A stretch of 64,000 nt of DNA, taken from NCBI RefSeq assembly GCF_000684975.1, contig NZ_BAXZ01000020.1:62001-126000 (forward strand), in the 5' to 3' direction. Both the position numbers and the translations under genes were made by a program. The notes beneath the pieces were generated by a model that did no database searches, was not told the origin of the DNA, and was given only the letters and a program-made list of their open reading frames with translations. Source of the stretch: Paraburkholderia acidipaludis NBRC 101816 (lineage in GTDB: Bacteria; Pseudomonadota; Gammaproteobacteria; Burkholderiales; Burkholderiaceae). Below are positions 25,435-33,473 of the stretch, piece by piece. Positions within the stretch are counted from its first letter, which is position 1; every line of letters starts with the position of its first letter.

Positions 25435-27189
25435 ATGGACATCGTTACCTACGAAATCATTCGCAGCAGTCTCTTCGCGATCGCGCGGGAAATGAAGATC
25501 GCCATGATGCGCACCGCGGGCAGCCCATTGATGCATGCCAGCGGCGACTCGTCGGCCGCGATCTTCGATGCCGACATGCAGCTCATCGCACAGGGCAACG
25601 ACATCCCGACCATGCTCGGCTCCGCGGTCATCTCGACGCGCGTCTCGGTCGAGGCAGTCGGCCGCGAGAACCTGCGCCCCGGCGACGTGATCGTCAGCAA
25701 CGACGCTTACGTGGGCGGCGGTAATCACCAACCCGACGTGCAGTTCACGCGGCCGGTGTTCGTCGACGGCCGGATTGTCGCCTTCGTGATGACGCGCGGC
25801 CACTGGACCGACATCGGCGGGCAGTCGCCGGGCAGCTATACCGTCACCACCTGGGACGTGTTCGCGGAAGGCATCCGCATCCCGCCGGTGCTGCTCTATC
25901 GCAACGACGAGCCAGTGCGCGACATGCTCGAGCTGCTGACACGCAACAGCCGCAACGCGCACGAGCTGCGGCTCGACATCCAGGCGCAGTATGCCGGCAC
26001 GTTCGTCGGCGACCGGCGCATCGCGGATCTGGTCGCGAAGCACGGCGCGCAGGCGCTGCGCGCCGTGATGCGCCAGAGCCTCGATCATTCGGAGAAGCTG
26101 ATCCGCGCGGAAATCGCCCGCATTCCGGACGGCATCTACGAGGCCGAAGAGTATCTCGATCCGATCGAGGCACCGGGCTGGAAGCAGGAGCGGCCGCTGC
26201 TGAAGGTGAAGATCACCGTCGAGGGCGACCACATCACCTTCGATTACACCGGCACCGGTGCGCAGGTGCGCGGCGGCATCAACTGCCCGTTGTCCGTCAC
26301 CTGCAACAGCACGTGGTTCACAGTGAAAGCGCTGACCGATCCGGGCATCCCGATCAATCAGGGCTGCTATCGGCCCGTGACGATCATCGCGCCCGAAGGC
26401 AGCGTGCTCAACTGCCGCTATCCGGCTTCGGTCGTGTCCGGCAACACCGAGACCTCGCCGCGCGTAATCGACCTGCTGCTGAAGGCACTCGCCCCCGCAG
26501 TACCCGAGCGCATCACCGGGCAAAGCAATTGCGCGTCGTGCGCCGGTATCTTCAGCGGCCGCGACACCGATGCGCGACGTGTCGAGGCGACCGGGCAAGA
26601 GTTCGTGACGATGCACGACGTGCACGCGGGCGGGATGGGCGCGCGGGCCGAAAAGGACGGCGTGAGCGGCATCCGTGTCTATGTCGGCAACGCCGGCAGC
26701 CAGTCGATCGAAATGATCGAGCGGACCTCGCCGTTGCTCGTCGAAGAGTGGTCGCTCGTCACCGACAGCGGCGGCGCAGGACGGCGACGGGGCGGTCTGA
26801 CTTCTCGCCGCGTGTACCGCATCGAATATGACGAAGCGACCTTCACCGTATCGGGCGAACGTGGCCGTTCGGCGCCCGAAGGCCAGTTGGGCGGACTGCC
26901 GGGCTCACGCTTTCTGTGCAGCGTGCGCCGTGCGGACGGCAGCGAGCAGAGCGTCGCCGCCAAGGGCGGCCAGACCGTCGTGTATCGCGGCGACCGGGTC
27001 GTCGTGCAGCCGGCCGGCAGCGGCGGCTACGGCGATCCGCGCGAGCGCGAGCCGGAGCGGGTGGCGGCGGACATCGTCGACGGCTACGTCAGCGAGGATG
27101 CCGCGCGACGCCTGTACGGTCACGGCGCGCACGAGGTCCCCGGGCACGAAGCGCTCGCCGATGCTGCTATCGCGCTGGCAGCCGAATGA
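25435..27189 (+). CDS. hyuB: Hydantoinase/oxoprolinase B-type subunit
   Basis: A 584-residue Hydantoinase_B family protein, partner of HyuA. It starts MDIVTYEIIRSSLFAIAREM and has GDVIVSNDAYVGGGNHQPDV, typical of the family, and the Gly-rich end RVVVQPAGSGGYGDPRERE. Three bases separate it from hyuA and its stop overlaps the next start (ATGA). The two-gene HyuA+HyuB form matches hydantoinase/caprolactamase-type enzymes. Acetone carboxylase would need a small gamma subunit and acetophenone carboxylase further subunits, none of which is present here. Confidence 0.88.
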   Translation: MDIVTYEIIRSSLFAIAREMKIAMMRTAGSPLMHASGDSSAAIFDADMQLIAQGNDIPTMLGSAVISTRVSVEAVGRENLRPGDVIVSNDAYVGGGNHQPDVQFTRPVFVDGRIVAFVMTRGHWTDIGGQSPGSYTVTTWDVFAEGIRIPPVLLYRNDEPVRDMLELLTRNSRNAHELRLDIQAQYAGTFVGDRRIADLVAKHGAQALRAVMRQSLDHSEKLIRAEIARIPDGIYEAEEYLDPIEAPGWKQERPLLKVKITVEGDHITFDYTGTGAQVRGGINCPLSVTCNSTWFTVKALTDPGIPINQGCYRPVTIIAPEGSVLNCRYPASVVSGNTETSPRVIDLLLKALAPAVPERITGQSNCASCAGIFSGRDTDARRVEATGQEFVTMHDVHAGGMGARAEKDGVSGIRVYVGNAGSQSIEMIERTSPLLVEEWSLVTDSGGAGRRRGGLTSRRVYRIEYDEATFTVSGERGRSAPEGQLGGLPGSRFLCSVRRADGSEQSVAAKGGQTVVYRGDRVVVQPAGSGGYGDPREREPERVAADIVDGYVSEDAARRLYGHGAHEVPGHEALADAAIALAAE

Positions 27190-28355
27190 ACGGAAACGAA
27201 CCGATGACGAACCCTCTACCGCTCGATGGCGTGTGCGTCGTCGAGATCGGCCACAGTCTGGCGGCGCCCTATGCCGGCATGATCCTGGGATCGCTCGGCG
27301 CCGAGGTGATCAAGATCGAGAGCACCGGCGGCGGCGACTATGCGCGCGACTGGGGACCACCCTTCATCGACGGCGCTGCTGCGCTGTTCCATGCAGTCAA
27401 TCACGGCAAGTCGAGTATTGCGATGTCGCTGTCGAATCCTGAGGAAGCTGCGCTGCTGCGCGATCTGATCGAGCGCCGTGCCGACGTCGTGCTGCAGAAT
27501 CTGAAGGCCGGCGGCGTCGATAAATACGGACTCGGCGCGCAACGCATGCGCGAGCTCAAGCCGTCGCTCGTGTACTGCAATCTCGGCGCATTCGGTATCA
27601 GCGGCCCGTGGCGGGACAAGCCGGGCTACGATCCGCTCGCCCAGGCGCTGGCCGGACTGATGAGCTTCCTCGGCGGCCCAGGCGAGCCGCTGAGCCGCAT
27701 TCCGGTCTCGGTGAACGACATGGGTACCGGGCTGTGGGCTGCGATCGGTGTACTGGCCGCGCTGTTCAGGCGGCAGGCGACCGGCGTCGGCGAAACCGTG
27801 TCCGTGTCGCTCTACGAAACCGCGCTAAGTTGGGCCGGCATGCAGATCGCCGACTATCTCGCGTCCGGCGAGCTGCCCGGCCGCTGGGGCTCGGGCACCG
27901 CCGCGATCGTGCCGCATCAGGCGTTCGCCTGCGCGGACAGCACGATCATGGTGGCCGCCGGCAACGACCGGCTGTTCCGGCGCCTGTGCGAGGTCCTCGA
28001 ATTGCGCGCGCTTGCGGACGACCCCCGCTTCGCGACCAACGGCGCGCGCGTGGCGAATCGCGCCGCGCTGATCGAACGGCTGCAGGATGCGTTCGGACAA
28101 CGCGACAGCGCAAGCTGGCTCGCCGCGCTGGATCGGGCCGGCATCCCATGCGGACCGATTCAGACCATCGATCAGGTGGTCGCGCACCCGCAAACTCAGG
28201 CGCTCGACATCCTGCGCACGACGGAAGACCACGCCGCCAGCTTCGTCGGCCTGCCGGTGTCGTTCGGCGGCGTGCGGCCGGTACGCACCGGGCGCACGCC
28301 GAAGCTCGGCGAACACAATCATCTGCTGACGAAAGCCCCTCTGGAGACATCTTGA
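27186..28355 (+). CDS. Class III (CaiB/BaiF) acyl-CoA transferase
   Basis: A 389-residue family III CoA-transferase. It begins LDGVCVVEIGHSLAAPYAG and has IKIESTGGGDYARDWGPPF, YNP-type YDPLAQALAGLMSF and VSVNDMGTG typical for the family; the catalytic aspartate is likely the one in this last motif. It would move CoA from a donor such as succinyl-CoA to the acid produced by HyuAB. ATG 27186 overlaps the hyuB stop; ATG 27204 (MTNPLPLDG) is an equal alternative because neither has a strong Shine-Dalgarno. The next gene overlaps its stop. Confidence 0.88.
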   Translation: MNGNEPMTNPLPLDGVCVVEIGHSLAAPYAGMILGSLGAEVIKIESTGGGDYARDWGPPFIDGAAALFHAVNHGKSSIAMSLSNPEEAALLRDLIERRADVVLQNLKAGGVDKYGLGAQRMRELKPSLVYCNLGAFGISGPWRDKPGYDPLAQALAGLMSFLGGPGEPLSRIPVSVNDMGTGLWAAIGVLAALFRRQATGVGETVSVSLYETALSWAGMQIADYLASGELPGRWGSGTAAIVPHQAFACADSTIMVAAGNDRLFRRLCEVLELRALADDPRFATNGARVANRAALIERLQDAFGQRDSASWLAALDRAGIPCGPIQTIDQVVAHPQTQALDILRTTEDHAASFVGLPVSFGGVRPVRTGRTPKLGEHNHLLTKAPLETS

Positions 28356-29167
28356 AGCTCGCAACCTGTCTGGATTCTGCCCCGCTCACCACACTGCAGC
28401 TAGAAGAGATCGATGGACAGATTCTCGTCGTCACGCTGAATCGACCCGACGTCTCGAATGCGATCAGCACGACCACCGGCCACGAACTGATCCGTGTGTT
28501 CGGCTCGCTCGAAGCGGAGCCGTCCGCCTATCGCTGCGTGATTCTCACCGGCGCGGGCCAGCGCGCTTTCTGCGGCGGCGCCGATCTCAAGCAGCGCGAA
28601 GGCATGACCGACGAGCAGTTCGGCGAGCAGCACTACCTGTTCGAGCGGATGAATCGCGCGCTCACCTTCTGCCCGGTCCCGCTGATTTGCGCAGCCAACG
28701 GCTCGGCCGTCGCGGGCGGACTCGAATTGCTGCTGGCCTGCGATTTCGCGTATGCGTCGAAGCAGGCGGTATTCGGCTTTACCGAGGTGAAGCGCGGCAT
28801 CATGCCAGGCGGCGGCGGCACCCAGCAGTTGCCCCGCACGATCGGCGTGCGCCGCGCCAAGGAATTGATTTTCCGCGGCGCCCGCTTCAGCGCCGAGGAA
28901 GCGCTCGCGTGGGGCGTCGTCAACCGGCTGTGCGAACCGGGACGAGTGCTCGCCGATGCGATCGAGGCGGCACGCGACATCTGCAACAGCGCGCCGTTGT
29001 CGGTCAGCCAGGCGAAGAAAGCGATCGACCTCGGCATGCAGGGCGATCTGCGTACAGGGCTCTACGTGGAAATCGAAGCATATAACCGCCTGATCCCGAC
29101 CGCCGACCGGCTGGAAGGAATCAGCGCGTATAACGAAAAGCGTCAACCGGTATTCAAGGGCCGTTAG
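28352..29167 (+). CDS. Enoyl-CoA hydratase/isomerase family protein
   Basis: A 271-residue crotonase-fold protein. The oxyanion-hole stretches are AFCGGADLKQREG and ANGSAVAGGLELLLACDFAY; the second catalytic region is VKRGIMPGGGGTQQLPR. The glutamate position seen in hydratases is compatible with hydration of an unsaturated acyl-CoA. The start is TTG at 28352, overlapping the CoA-transferase stop (TTGA), with GGAG five bases before it. This is the second TTG start with a GGAGACA leader in the operon. Confidence 0.87.
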   Translation: MKLATCLDSAPLTTLQLEEIDGQILVVTLNRPDVSNAISTTTGHELIRVFGSLEAEPSAYRCVILTGAGQRAFCGGADLKQREGMTDEQFGEQHYLFERMNRALTFCPVPLICAANGSAVAGGLELLLACDFAYASKQAVFGFTEVKRGIMPGGGGTQQLPRTIGVRRAKELIFRGARFSAEEALAWGVVNRLCEPGRVLADAIEAARDICNSAPLSVSQAKKAIDLGMQGDLRTGLYVEIEAYNRLIPTADRLEGISAYNEKRQPVFKGR

Positions 29168-29200
29168 CGCGGCGGTCTTCGCAATCCGCGCAGCACAGGA

Positions 29201-29222
29201 CCGGCAGGCACGAACCTGCCGG
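29201..29222. repeat. GC-rich inverted repeat in the ech-MFS gap
   Basis: CCGGCAGG-N6-CCTGCCGG forms a perfect 8-bp stem with a 6-base loop, and there is no T tract after it. It may be an mRNA-stabilising or attenuating hairpin between the enzyme genes and the transporter gene. Confidence 0.6.
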
Positions 29223-29254
29223 CTTGACCACCGGCATACCCGGAGGAGACAGGC

Positions 29255-30628
29255 ATGACACCCACGACCGGCAGTTCGCAACACGCTCACGGGGACCAGA
29301 CCTACGGCAAGATTACCCGACGTCTGATCCCGTTTCTGTTCCTGTGCTATGTCTTCGCGTTTCTCGACCGGATCAACATCGGCATCGCGCAGCTCGACAT
29401 GAAGCACGATGTCGGCTTCAACGATCTCACCTACAGCATCGGCGCCGGCATCTTCTTCCTCGGCTACGTGCTGATGGAAGTGCCGAGCAATCTATTGCTC
29501 GCGCGCATCGGCGTGAAGCGCACGTTCTCGCGGATCATGATCCTGTGGGGCATCGTCGCCGCGGCGACCGCCTTCGTGAAGCTGCCGGCTCACCTCTACG
29601 CGGTGCGATTCCTGCTCGGACTCGCGGAAGCCGGCCTGTACCCGGGGGTGATCTTCTATCTGACGCGCTGGTACCCCGTCGAGCGGCGCGCCAAGGTCAT
29701 CGCACTCTTTACGTGCGCGACCGGCATTGCGGGGCTGTTCGGCGGTCCGCTGTCCGGCGCGTTGATGACGTATGCCAATGGTTCGTTCGGACTGCACGGC
29801 TGGCAATGGATGTTCATTGCGCAGGGGCTGCCCGCGAGCGTGCTCGGCATCGTCGCGTTCTTCTATCTGGATGACGGTCCGCAGCAGGCGGCGTGGCTGA
29901 ACGACAGCGAAAAGGCGGTAGTGCTGAACGATCTGCAGCGCAGTTCGAGCGTCAGCGCCACGCATGCGGAACACACCTTCGGCCGCGCGCTCGTCGACTT
30001 TCGCGTGTACGTGATGGGCTTTGTCTGGTTCACGCAGATCGCGGGCGTGTTCGCAATCGGCTTCTGGCTGCCGACATTGATCAAGGAATCGGGCGTCAAC
30101 AGCCCGTTGTATGTCGGGTGCTACTCGGCGATCCCGTACTTCGTGAGCTGGGTCGCACTCGTGATGCTCAATCGCAATTCCGACCGCACGATGGAGCGCC
30201 GCTGGCATTGCGCCATTGCAATGCTGTTCGGCGCCGCCGGCCTCGTGGCGGCGGGCTTTACCGGCGGCAATCTGGCGCTGTCGCTGGTAGCGTTGTCGAT
30301 CGCGACAGCCGGCATTCTCGCGCCCAATCCGCTGATCTGGGCCATCTCCACCGATTACATCCGCGGCAGCGGCGCGGCCGGCGGCGTGGCGATCGTTAAC
30401 TGCATCGGACTGCTCGGCGGCTTCTTCAGCCCGATGATCATCGGCTCGATCAAGACGCTGACGCACAGCATGTCCGGCGGCCTCGCCGCCATCGCCGTGC
30501 TGATGACGCTCGGCGCTGTCGCGGCGATCGTCTTCGCGCCGCAGACCTCGGCGGCCACCGAAGCGCATCGTCAGGCGGACGACAGCCAGCCCGAGGGTGG
30601 GCAGCCGGTGGCCGATGCGACGCCGTGA
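29255..30628 (+). CDS. MFS transporter, anion:cation symporter (ACS) family
   Basis: A 457-residue inner-membrane carrier with about 12 helices. FAFLDRINIGIAQLDMKHD after the first helix and VPSNLLLARIGVKRTFSRIM are the signatures of the ACS family, which takes up organic anions such as phthalate, tartrate, galactarate or 4-hydroxyphenylacetate with protons. GGAGGAGACAGGC provides a strong Shine-Dalgarno for ATG 29255. It sits inside the HyuAB operon, so it most likely imports the substrate or an acidic precursor. Confidence 0.9.
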   Translation: MTPTTGSSQHAHGDQTYGKITRRLIPFLFLCYVFAFLDRINIGIAQLDMKHDVGFNDLTYSIGAGIFFLGYVLMEVPSNLLLARIGVKRTFSRIMILWGIVAAATAFVKLPAHLYAVRFLLGLAEAGLYPGVIFYLTRWYPVERRAKVIALFTCATGIAGLFGGPLSGALMTYANGSFGLHGWQWMFIAQGLPASVLGIVAFFYLDDGPQQAAWLNDSEKAVVLNDLQRSSSVSATHAEHTFGRALVDFRVYVMGFVWFTQIAGVFAIGFWLPTLIKESGVNSPLYVGCYSAIPYFVSWVALVMLNRNSDRTMERRWHCAIAMLFGAAGLVAAGFTGGNLALSLVALSIATAGILAPNPLIWAISTDYIRGSGAAGGVAIVNCIGLLGGFFSPMIIGSIKTLTHSMSGGLAAIAVLMTLGAVAAIVFAPQTSAATEAHRQADDSQPEGGQPVADATP

Positions 30629-30682
30629 AGAACGCCATGCAGCGTGACGTCACGCAAACCCGCCTTTAAGGAGCAAAGGACC

Positions 30683-31633
30683 ATGGATAACAGGGAAACG
30701 GCGCAGGTTCGGGAAGTCGGCCTGCGCGATGGGCTGCAGATGGTCGGCACGATCCTCAGCACCGCCCGCAAGCTGGATTGGTGCGCGCGCATGGTGGATG
30801 CCGGCGTGACCGAGATCGAAGTCACCTCGTTCGTGCCGCCGAAAGTCGTGCCGCAGTTCGCGGATGCGGTCGAGGTCGCGACAGGCGCGCTTGCCATCGA
30901 CGGCCTGCATGCGGCCGCGCTGGTGCCGAATATGAAGGGTGCGCAACGTGCCTTCGACGTCGGTCTGCGCAAGGTGCACTACGTGCTCTCGGCGAGCAAC
31001 GAACACAATCTGAAAAACGTGCGGCGCAGCACCACGGAATCGGTTGACGATTTCGCGCGGATCGTCGCGGAGCGCGATGCCAGCCCGCTGCCCGGGGTGC
31101 GCGACGTCGTGCTCGGCGCGGGTGTCGCGACCGCTTTTGGCTGCACGATCGCCGGCAAGGTGGACGAAGCCACCGTGCTCGGTCTCGTCGATACGTTGCT
31201 CGAAGCCGGTGCCGACGAGATCACGATCGCGGATACGGTCGGCTACGCGAATCCTGGACAGGTGCGTGCGCTGATGCGCAAGGTTTGCGCGCTGGCCGGC
31301 ACAGTGCCGGTGGCGTGCCACTTCCACGATACGCGCGGGCTGGGTCTTGCCAACGTGATCGCCGCGCTCGATGCCGGCGTGCGCCGCTTCGACGCGTCGC
31401 TCGGCGGTCTTGGCGGCTGTCCGTTTGCGCCTAATGCGACGGGCAACATCAATAGCGAAGACACCGTATTCCTGCTCGAATCCGAAGGGTTCGATACCGG
31501 CATCGACATCGGCCGGCTGCTGGCGATCCGGGAAACGATCGCCGCGTGGCTGCCGGGCGAGCCATTCACCGGCGCGATTGCACGGGCCGGTTTGCCGAAA
31601 ACTTTCGTACCTTCGCAAGCCGTGACGGCATGA
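30683..31633 (+). CDS. Hydroxymethylglutaryl-CoA lyase-like enzyme
   Basis: A 316-residue TIM-barrel lyase of the HMGL-like family. Catalytic features are present: EVGLRDGLQ (Arg-Asp), EVTSFVPPKVVPQFAD, CHFHDTRGLGLAN (metal-binding histidines) and GGLGGCPFAPNATGN with the active-site cysteine. Such enzymes split 3-hydroxy-3-methyl-acyl-CoAs to acetyl-CoA and a keto compound. GLRDG replaces the usual GPRDG. TAAGGAG lies nine bases before ATG 30683. In the operon it follows a CoA-transferase and a hydratase, so it is probably the cleavage step. HMG-CoA itself, citramalyl-CoA or a related thioester could be the substrate. Confidence 0.88.
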   Translation: MDNRETAQVREVGLRDGLQMVGTILSTARKLDWCARMVDAGVTEIEVTSFVPPKVVPQFADAVEVATGALAIDGLHAAALVPNMKGAQRAFDVGLRKVHYVLSASNEHNLKNVRRSTTESVDDFARIVAERDASPLPGVRDVVLGAGVATAFGCTIAGKVDEATVLGLVDTLLEAGADEITIADTVGYANPGQVRALMRKVCALAGTVPVACHFHDTRGLGLANVIAALDAGVRRFDASLGGLGGCPFAPNATGNINSEDTVFLLESEGFDTGIDIGRLLAIRETIAAWLPGEPFTGAIARAGLPKTFVPSQAVTA

Positions 31634-31669
31634 GGCTTCACCCAGGTTGGCCGTCATTCACCGGATGAC

Positions 31670-31773
31670 ATGAATCGACCTGCCGTCACCTCGCGCTATC
31701 GTGGCGTCTTTCCCGTCGTCACGCCATCCTTCACCTGTCGGGCACGTCAATGGTCATGGTGATGCCCGCCGCG
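31670..31773 (+). pseudogene. Fragment of a DapA-family aldolase gene
   Basis: The stretch starts MNRPAVTSRYRGVFPVV, then TPSFT, which is the N-terminus of dihydrodipicolinate-synthase/KDG-aldolase family proteins (SRYRGVFPV.PTPF). In another frame from 31741 the sequence reads GTSMVMVMP, matching the later family block AAMVMVMPPYH. The middle and the C-terminal three quarters are missing. It lies 37 bases after the lyase gene, so an aldolase was probably once the last gene of the operon. Confidence 0.6.
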
Positions 31774-31845
31774 CTGCTGGCCCGCGCGGCGACGGAAGTC
31801 GGCCATATCGTACTTCGAGAGCTCTGCCGGGGCCGCTGACGCCGC

Positions 31846-32625
31846 TCAAGCGGCCCGGCCAGCCAGCCGTTCGAGCAGATCGACGAGCAGGTCGGGGGCC
31901 AGCACCATCGCATCGTGTCCCGTGTCGAGCGTTTCCCAGCCCCAGCCGTCGCTGGCGCGAATCCGTTCGCGTACCAGCGCGAGCGTGTCGTACGATGGGT
32001 TCGCGCAATGCACATAGGTGCGCGGCAGACCGTTGCCCAACGCATGGCGCAACGTGAGCCGCGACTGATACGTGGCGAGCGGATGCGGCGTCAAACGGCG
32101 GCGCACCCACGCGGCGAGCGGATGGTCGTCGGGAATGCCGGTACCGGCAAGACCGTTCACCGGCATTCCAAGCCTTTGCCCGCTTCCCTCGACCGCCGCG
32201 AGGCGTTCGGCGACGACGCTGCCCGGCAACACGTCCATAGCCGATTCGCCGCTTTCGACCAGCAGGCTGTCAAGACACACCAGAGCACGAATGGATTCGC
32301 GCCGCCGGTCTGCGACACCGGAGGCCACGAGGCCGCCGAAGCTATGCCCGACCAGCACCACGTCTTCCAGTTCTTCGGCCTCGAAAAGGCATTCGATGTC
32401 GGCAATCGATACGTCGAGCGACGTTACCGCCTCCAGCAGGTGGCGTCGCTCGCCGAGCCCGGTGAGCGTCGGCGCGAAGGCGCGGTGCCCTCGTGCAACC
32501 AGGCGCTCCGTCACGAACCGCCAGCACCAGCCGCCGTGCCAGGCGCCATGGACCAGAACGAACGTATATCCCCGCTGGTGCCCCGCCTGGCCGCCAGCCG
32601 ATACGGTTGATGTTGCTTGATGCAT
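31846..32625 (-). CDS. Alpha/beta hydrolase, esterase-like
   Basis: A 259-residue alpha/beta hydrolase. The oxyanion-side motif is VLVHGAWHGGWCW, the nucleophile elbow GHSFGG and the likely catalytic histidine is in TGHDAM near the C-terminus. This pattern is close to salicylate-esterase/HNL-type plant and bacterial esterases. Start ATG 32625 has GGAGG seven bases upstream; an open frame upstream has no support. It is the last gene of a leftward series (quinone reductase, OYE, SDR, SnoaL-like, this gene), but the 345-base gap in front of it suggests its own promoter. Confidence 0.85.
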   Translation of the reverse strand: MHQATSTVSAGGQAGHQRGYTFVLVHGAWHGGWCWRFVTERLVARGHRAFAPTLTGLGERRHLLEAVTSLDVSIADIECLFEAEELEDVVLVGHSFGGLVASGVADRRRESIRALVCLDSLLVESGESAMDVLPGSVVAERLAAVEGSGQRLGMPVNGLAGTGIPDDHPLAAWVRRRLTPHPLATYQSRLTLRHALGNGLPRTYVHCANPSYDTLALVRERIRASDGWGWETLDTGHDAMVLAPDLLVDLLERLAGRAA

Positions 32626-32970
32626 GCGAGTGCCTCCATCGGCAACCCTGACAGTGGATCCATCGCTGGCGCTTCGAACGACCGCCACCAATCCTTCGCC
32701 GTCGTGCCGGACTTCGTGACAAGAAAACGCCAGTTGTCAGCGCGTCTCTTGAAGACTGCAATGATGCACCCGCTCTGGTGCGACGCGCACTATTGCTTCG
32801 GTGCCGACGTTCGCCTCGTTCTTTGATGTGCTCGCCGGACGGCGGCACCAGCATACACTCTTGCACGTACAACTGCGCCCTCGCGTCGGACTTCTCCGCA
32901 GCAGAGTCGCTGGACTGGGGCAATTGTTGACTGAGCCAGCAGGTTAGCCCGCTGTCTCCCACGCGGTTGG
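32626..32970. other. Intergenic region with no gene seen
   Basis: 345 bases between the esterase-like gene and the SnoaL-like gene, both leftward. I found no coding frame with recognisable content. It presumably contains the promoter of the esterase-like gene. Confidence 0.4.
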
Positions 32971-33372
32971 TTACGACGGAAAACGTTCGCCGAACATGGG
33001 CAGGCCGCTCACCGACTGCGCCGCGCTGGCCTCGTCCTGCAGCACGTCCCAGTGTTCTGCCAGCCTGCCGTCTTCGAAGCGGACGATATCGGCGGCAATC
33101 CACGCAGTTGGCCTTCCGTTCCCGGAAAACCTGCCGTGCGCGATCACGTAGTCGCCCTCGGCCACCACGAGCTGGTTCTCGTAGCGCAAGGTGTCGGGCA
33201 AGGTACGGATCAGGTCGAACAGTCCTTCGCGTCCGGGCGCAATGTGCGCGCTGTGCTGGATATAGGAATCCGACCAGAAGCGTTCGGCGGCGGCGTAGTC
33301 GCGCCGGTTGAACAGCGTTTCGAAGGCTTCGAGGAGCAGTGCCTTGTTCTGTGCGGGGGTGGTCGTGGTCAT
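32971..33372 (-). CDS. SnoaL-like / NTF2-fold polyketide cyclase family protein
   Basis: A 133-residue cone-shaped NTF2-fold protein. FNRRDYAAAERFWSDSYIQH and DIVRFEDGRLAEHWDVLQD are characteristic of the predicted SnoaL-like enzymes that are often found beside SDR and OYE genes. Their substrates are mostly unknown. AGGA lies eight bases before ATG 33372, so this start is preferred over an upstream codon. It is 101 bases downstream of the SDR gene. Confidence 0.82.
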   Translation of the reverse strand: MTTTTPAQNKALLLEAFETLFNRRDYAAAERFWSDSYIQHSAHIAPGREGLFDLIRTLPDTLRYENQLVVAEGDYVIAHGRFSGNGRPTAWIAADIVRFEDGRLAEHWDVLQDEASAAQSVSGLPMFGERFPS

Positions 33373-33473
33373 GAGAGTGTCCTGAATAGCGGATGAGACG
33401 GTAATCAAGCGTCGGATACGCTGAAGATGGATGAGGTCCGTTGTTCTCGCGGGGCCTCATCCACCAGCGTGAA

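Noticed and set aside
23536..26625. A 1029-codon open frame on the minus strand across hyuA and hyuB
   Set aside because: It lies antisense to two clear protein families and has low-complexity Arg/His/Asp-rich content; long antisense frames are common in GC-rich coding DNA.
22191..31633. Reading the HyuAB operon as an acetone or acetophenone carboxylase locus
   Set aside because: No acetone carboxylase gamma subunit or extra acetophenone carboxylase subunits are present, and the downstream CoA enzymes are not those of ketone carboxylation to acetoacetate.
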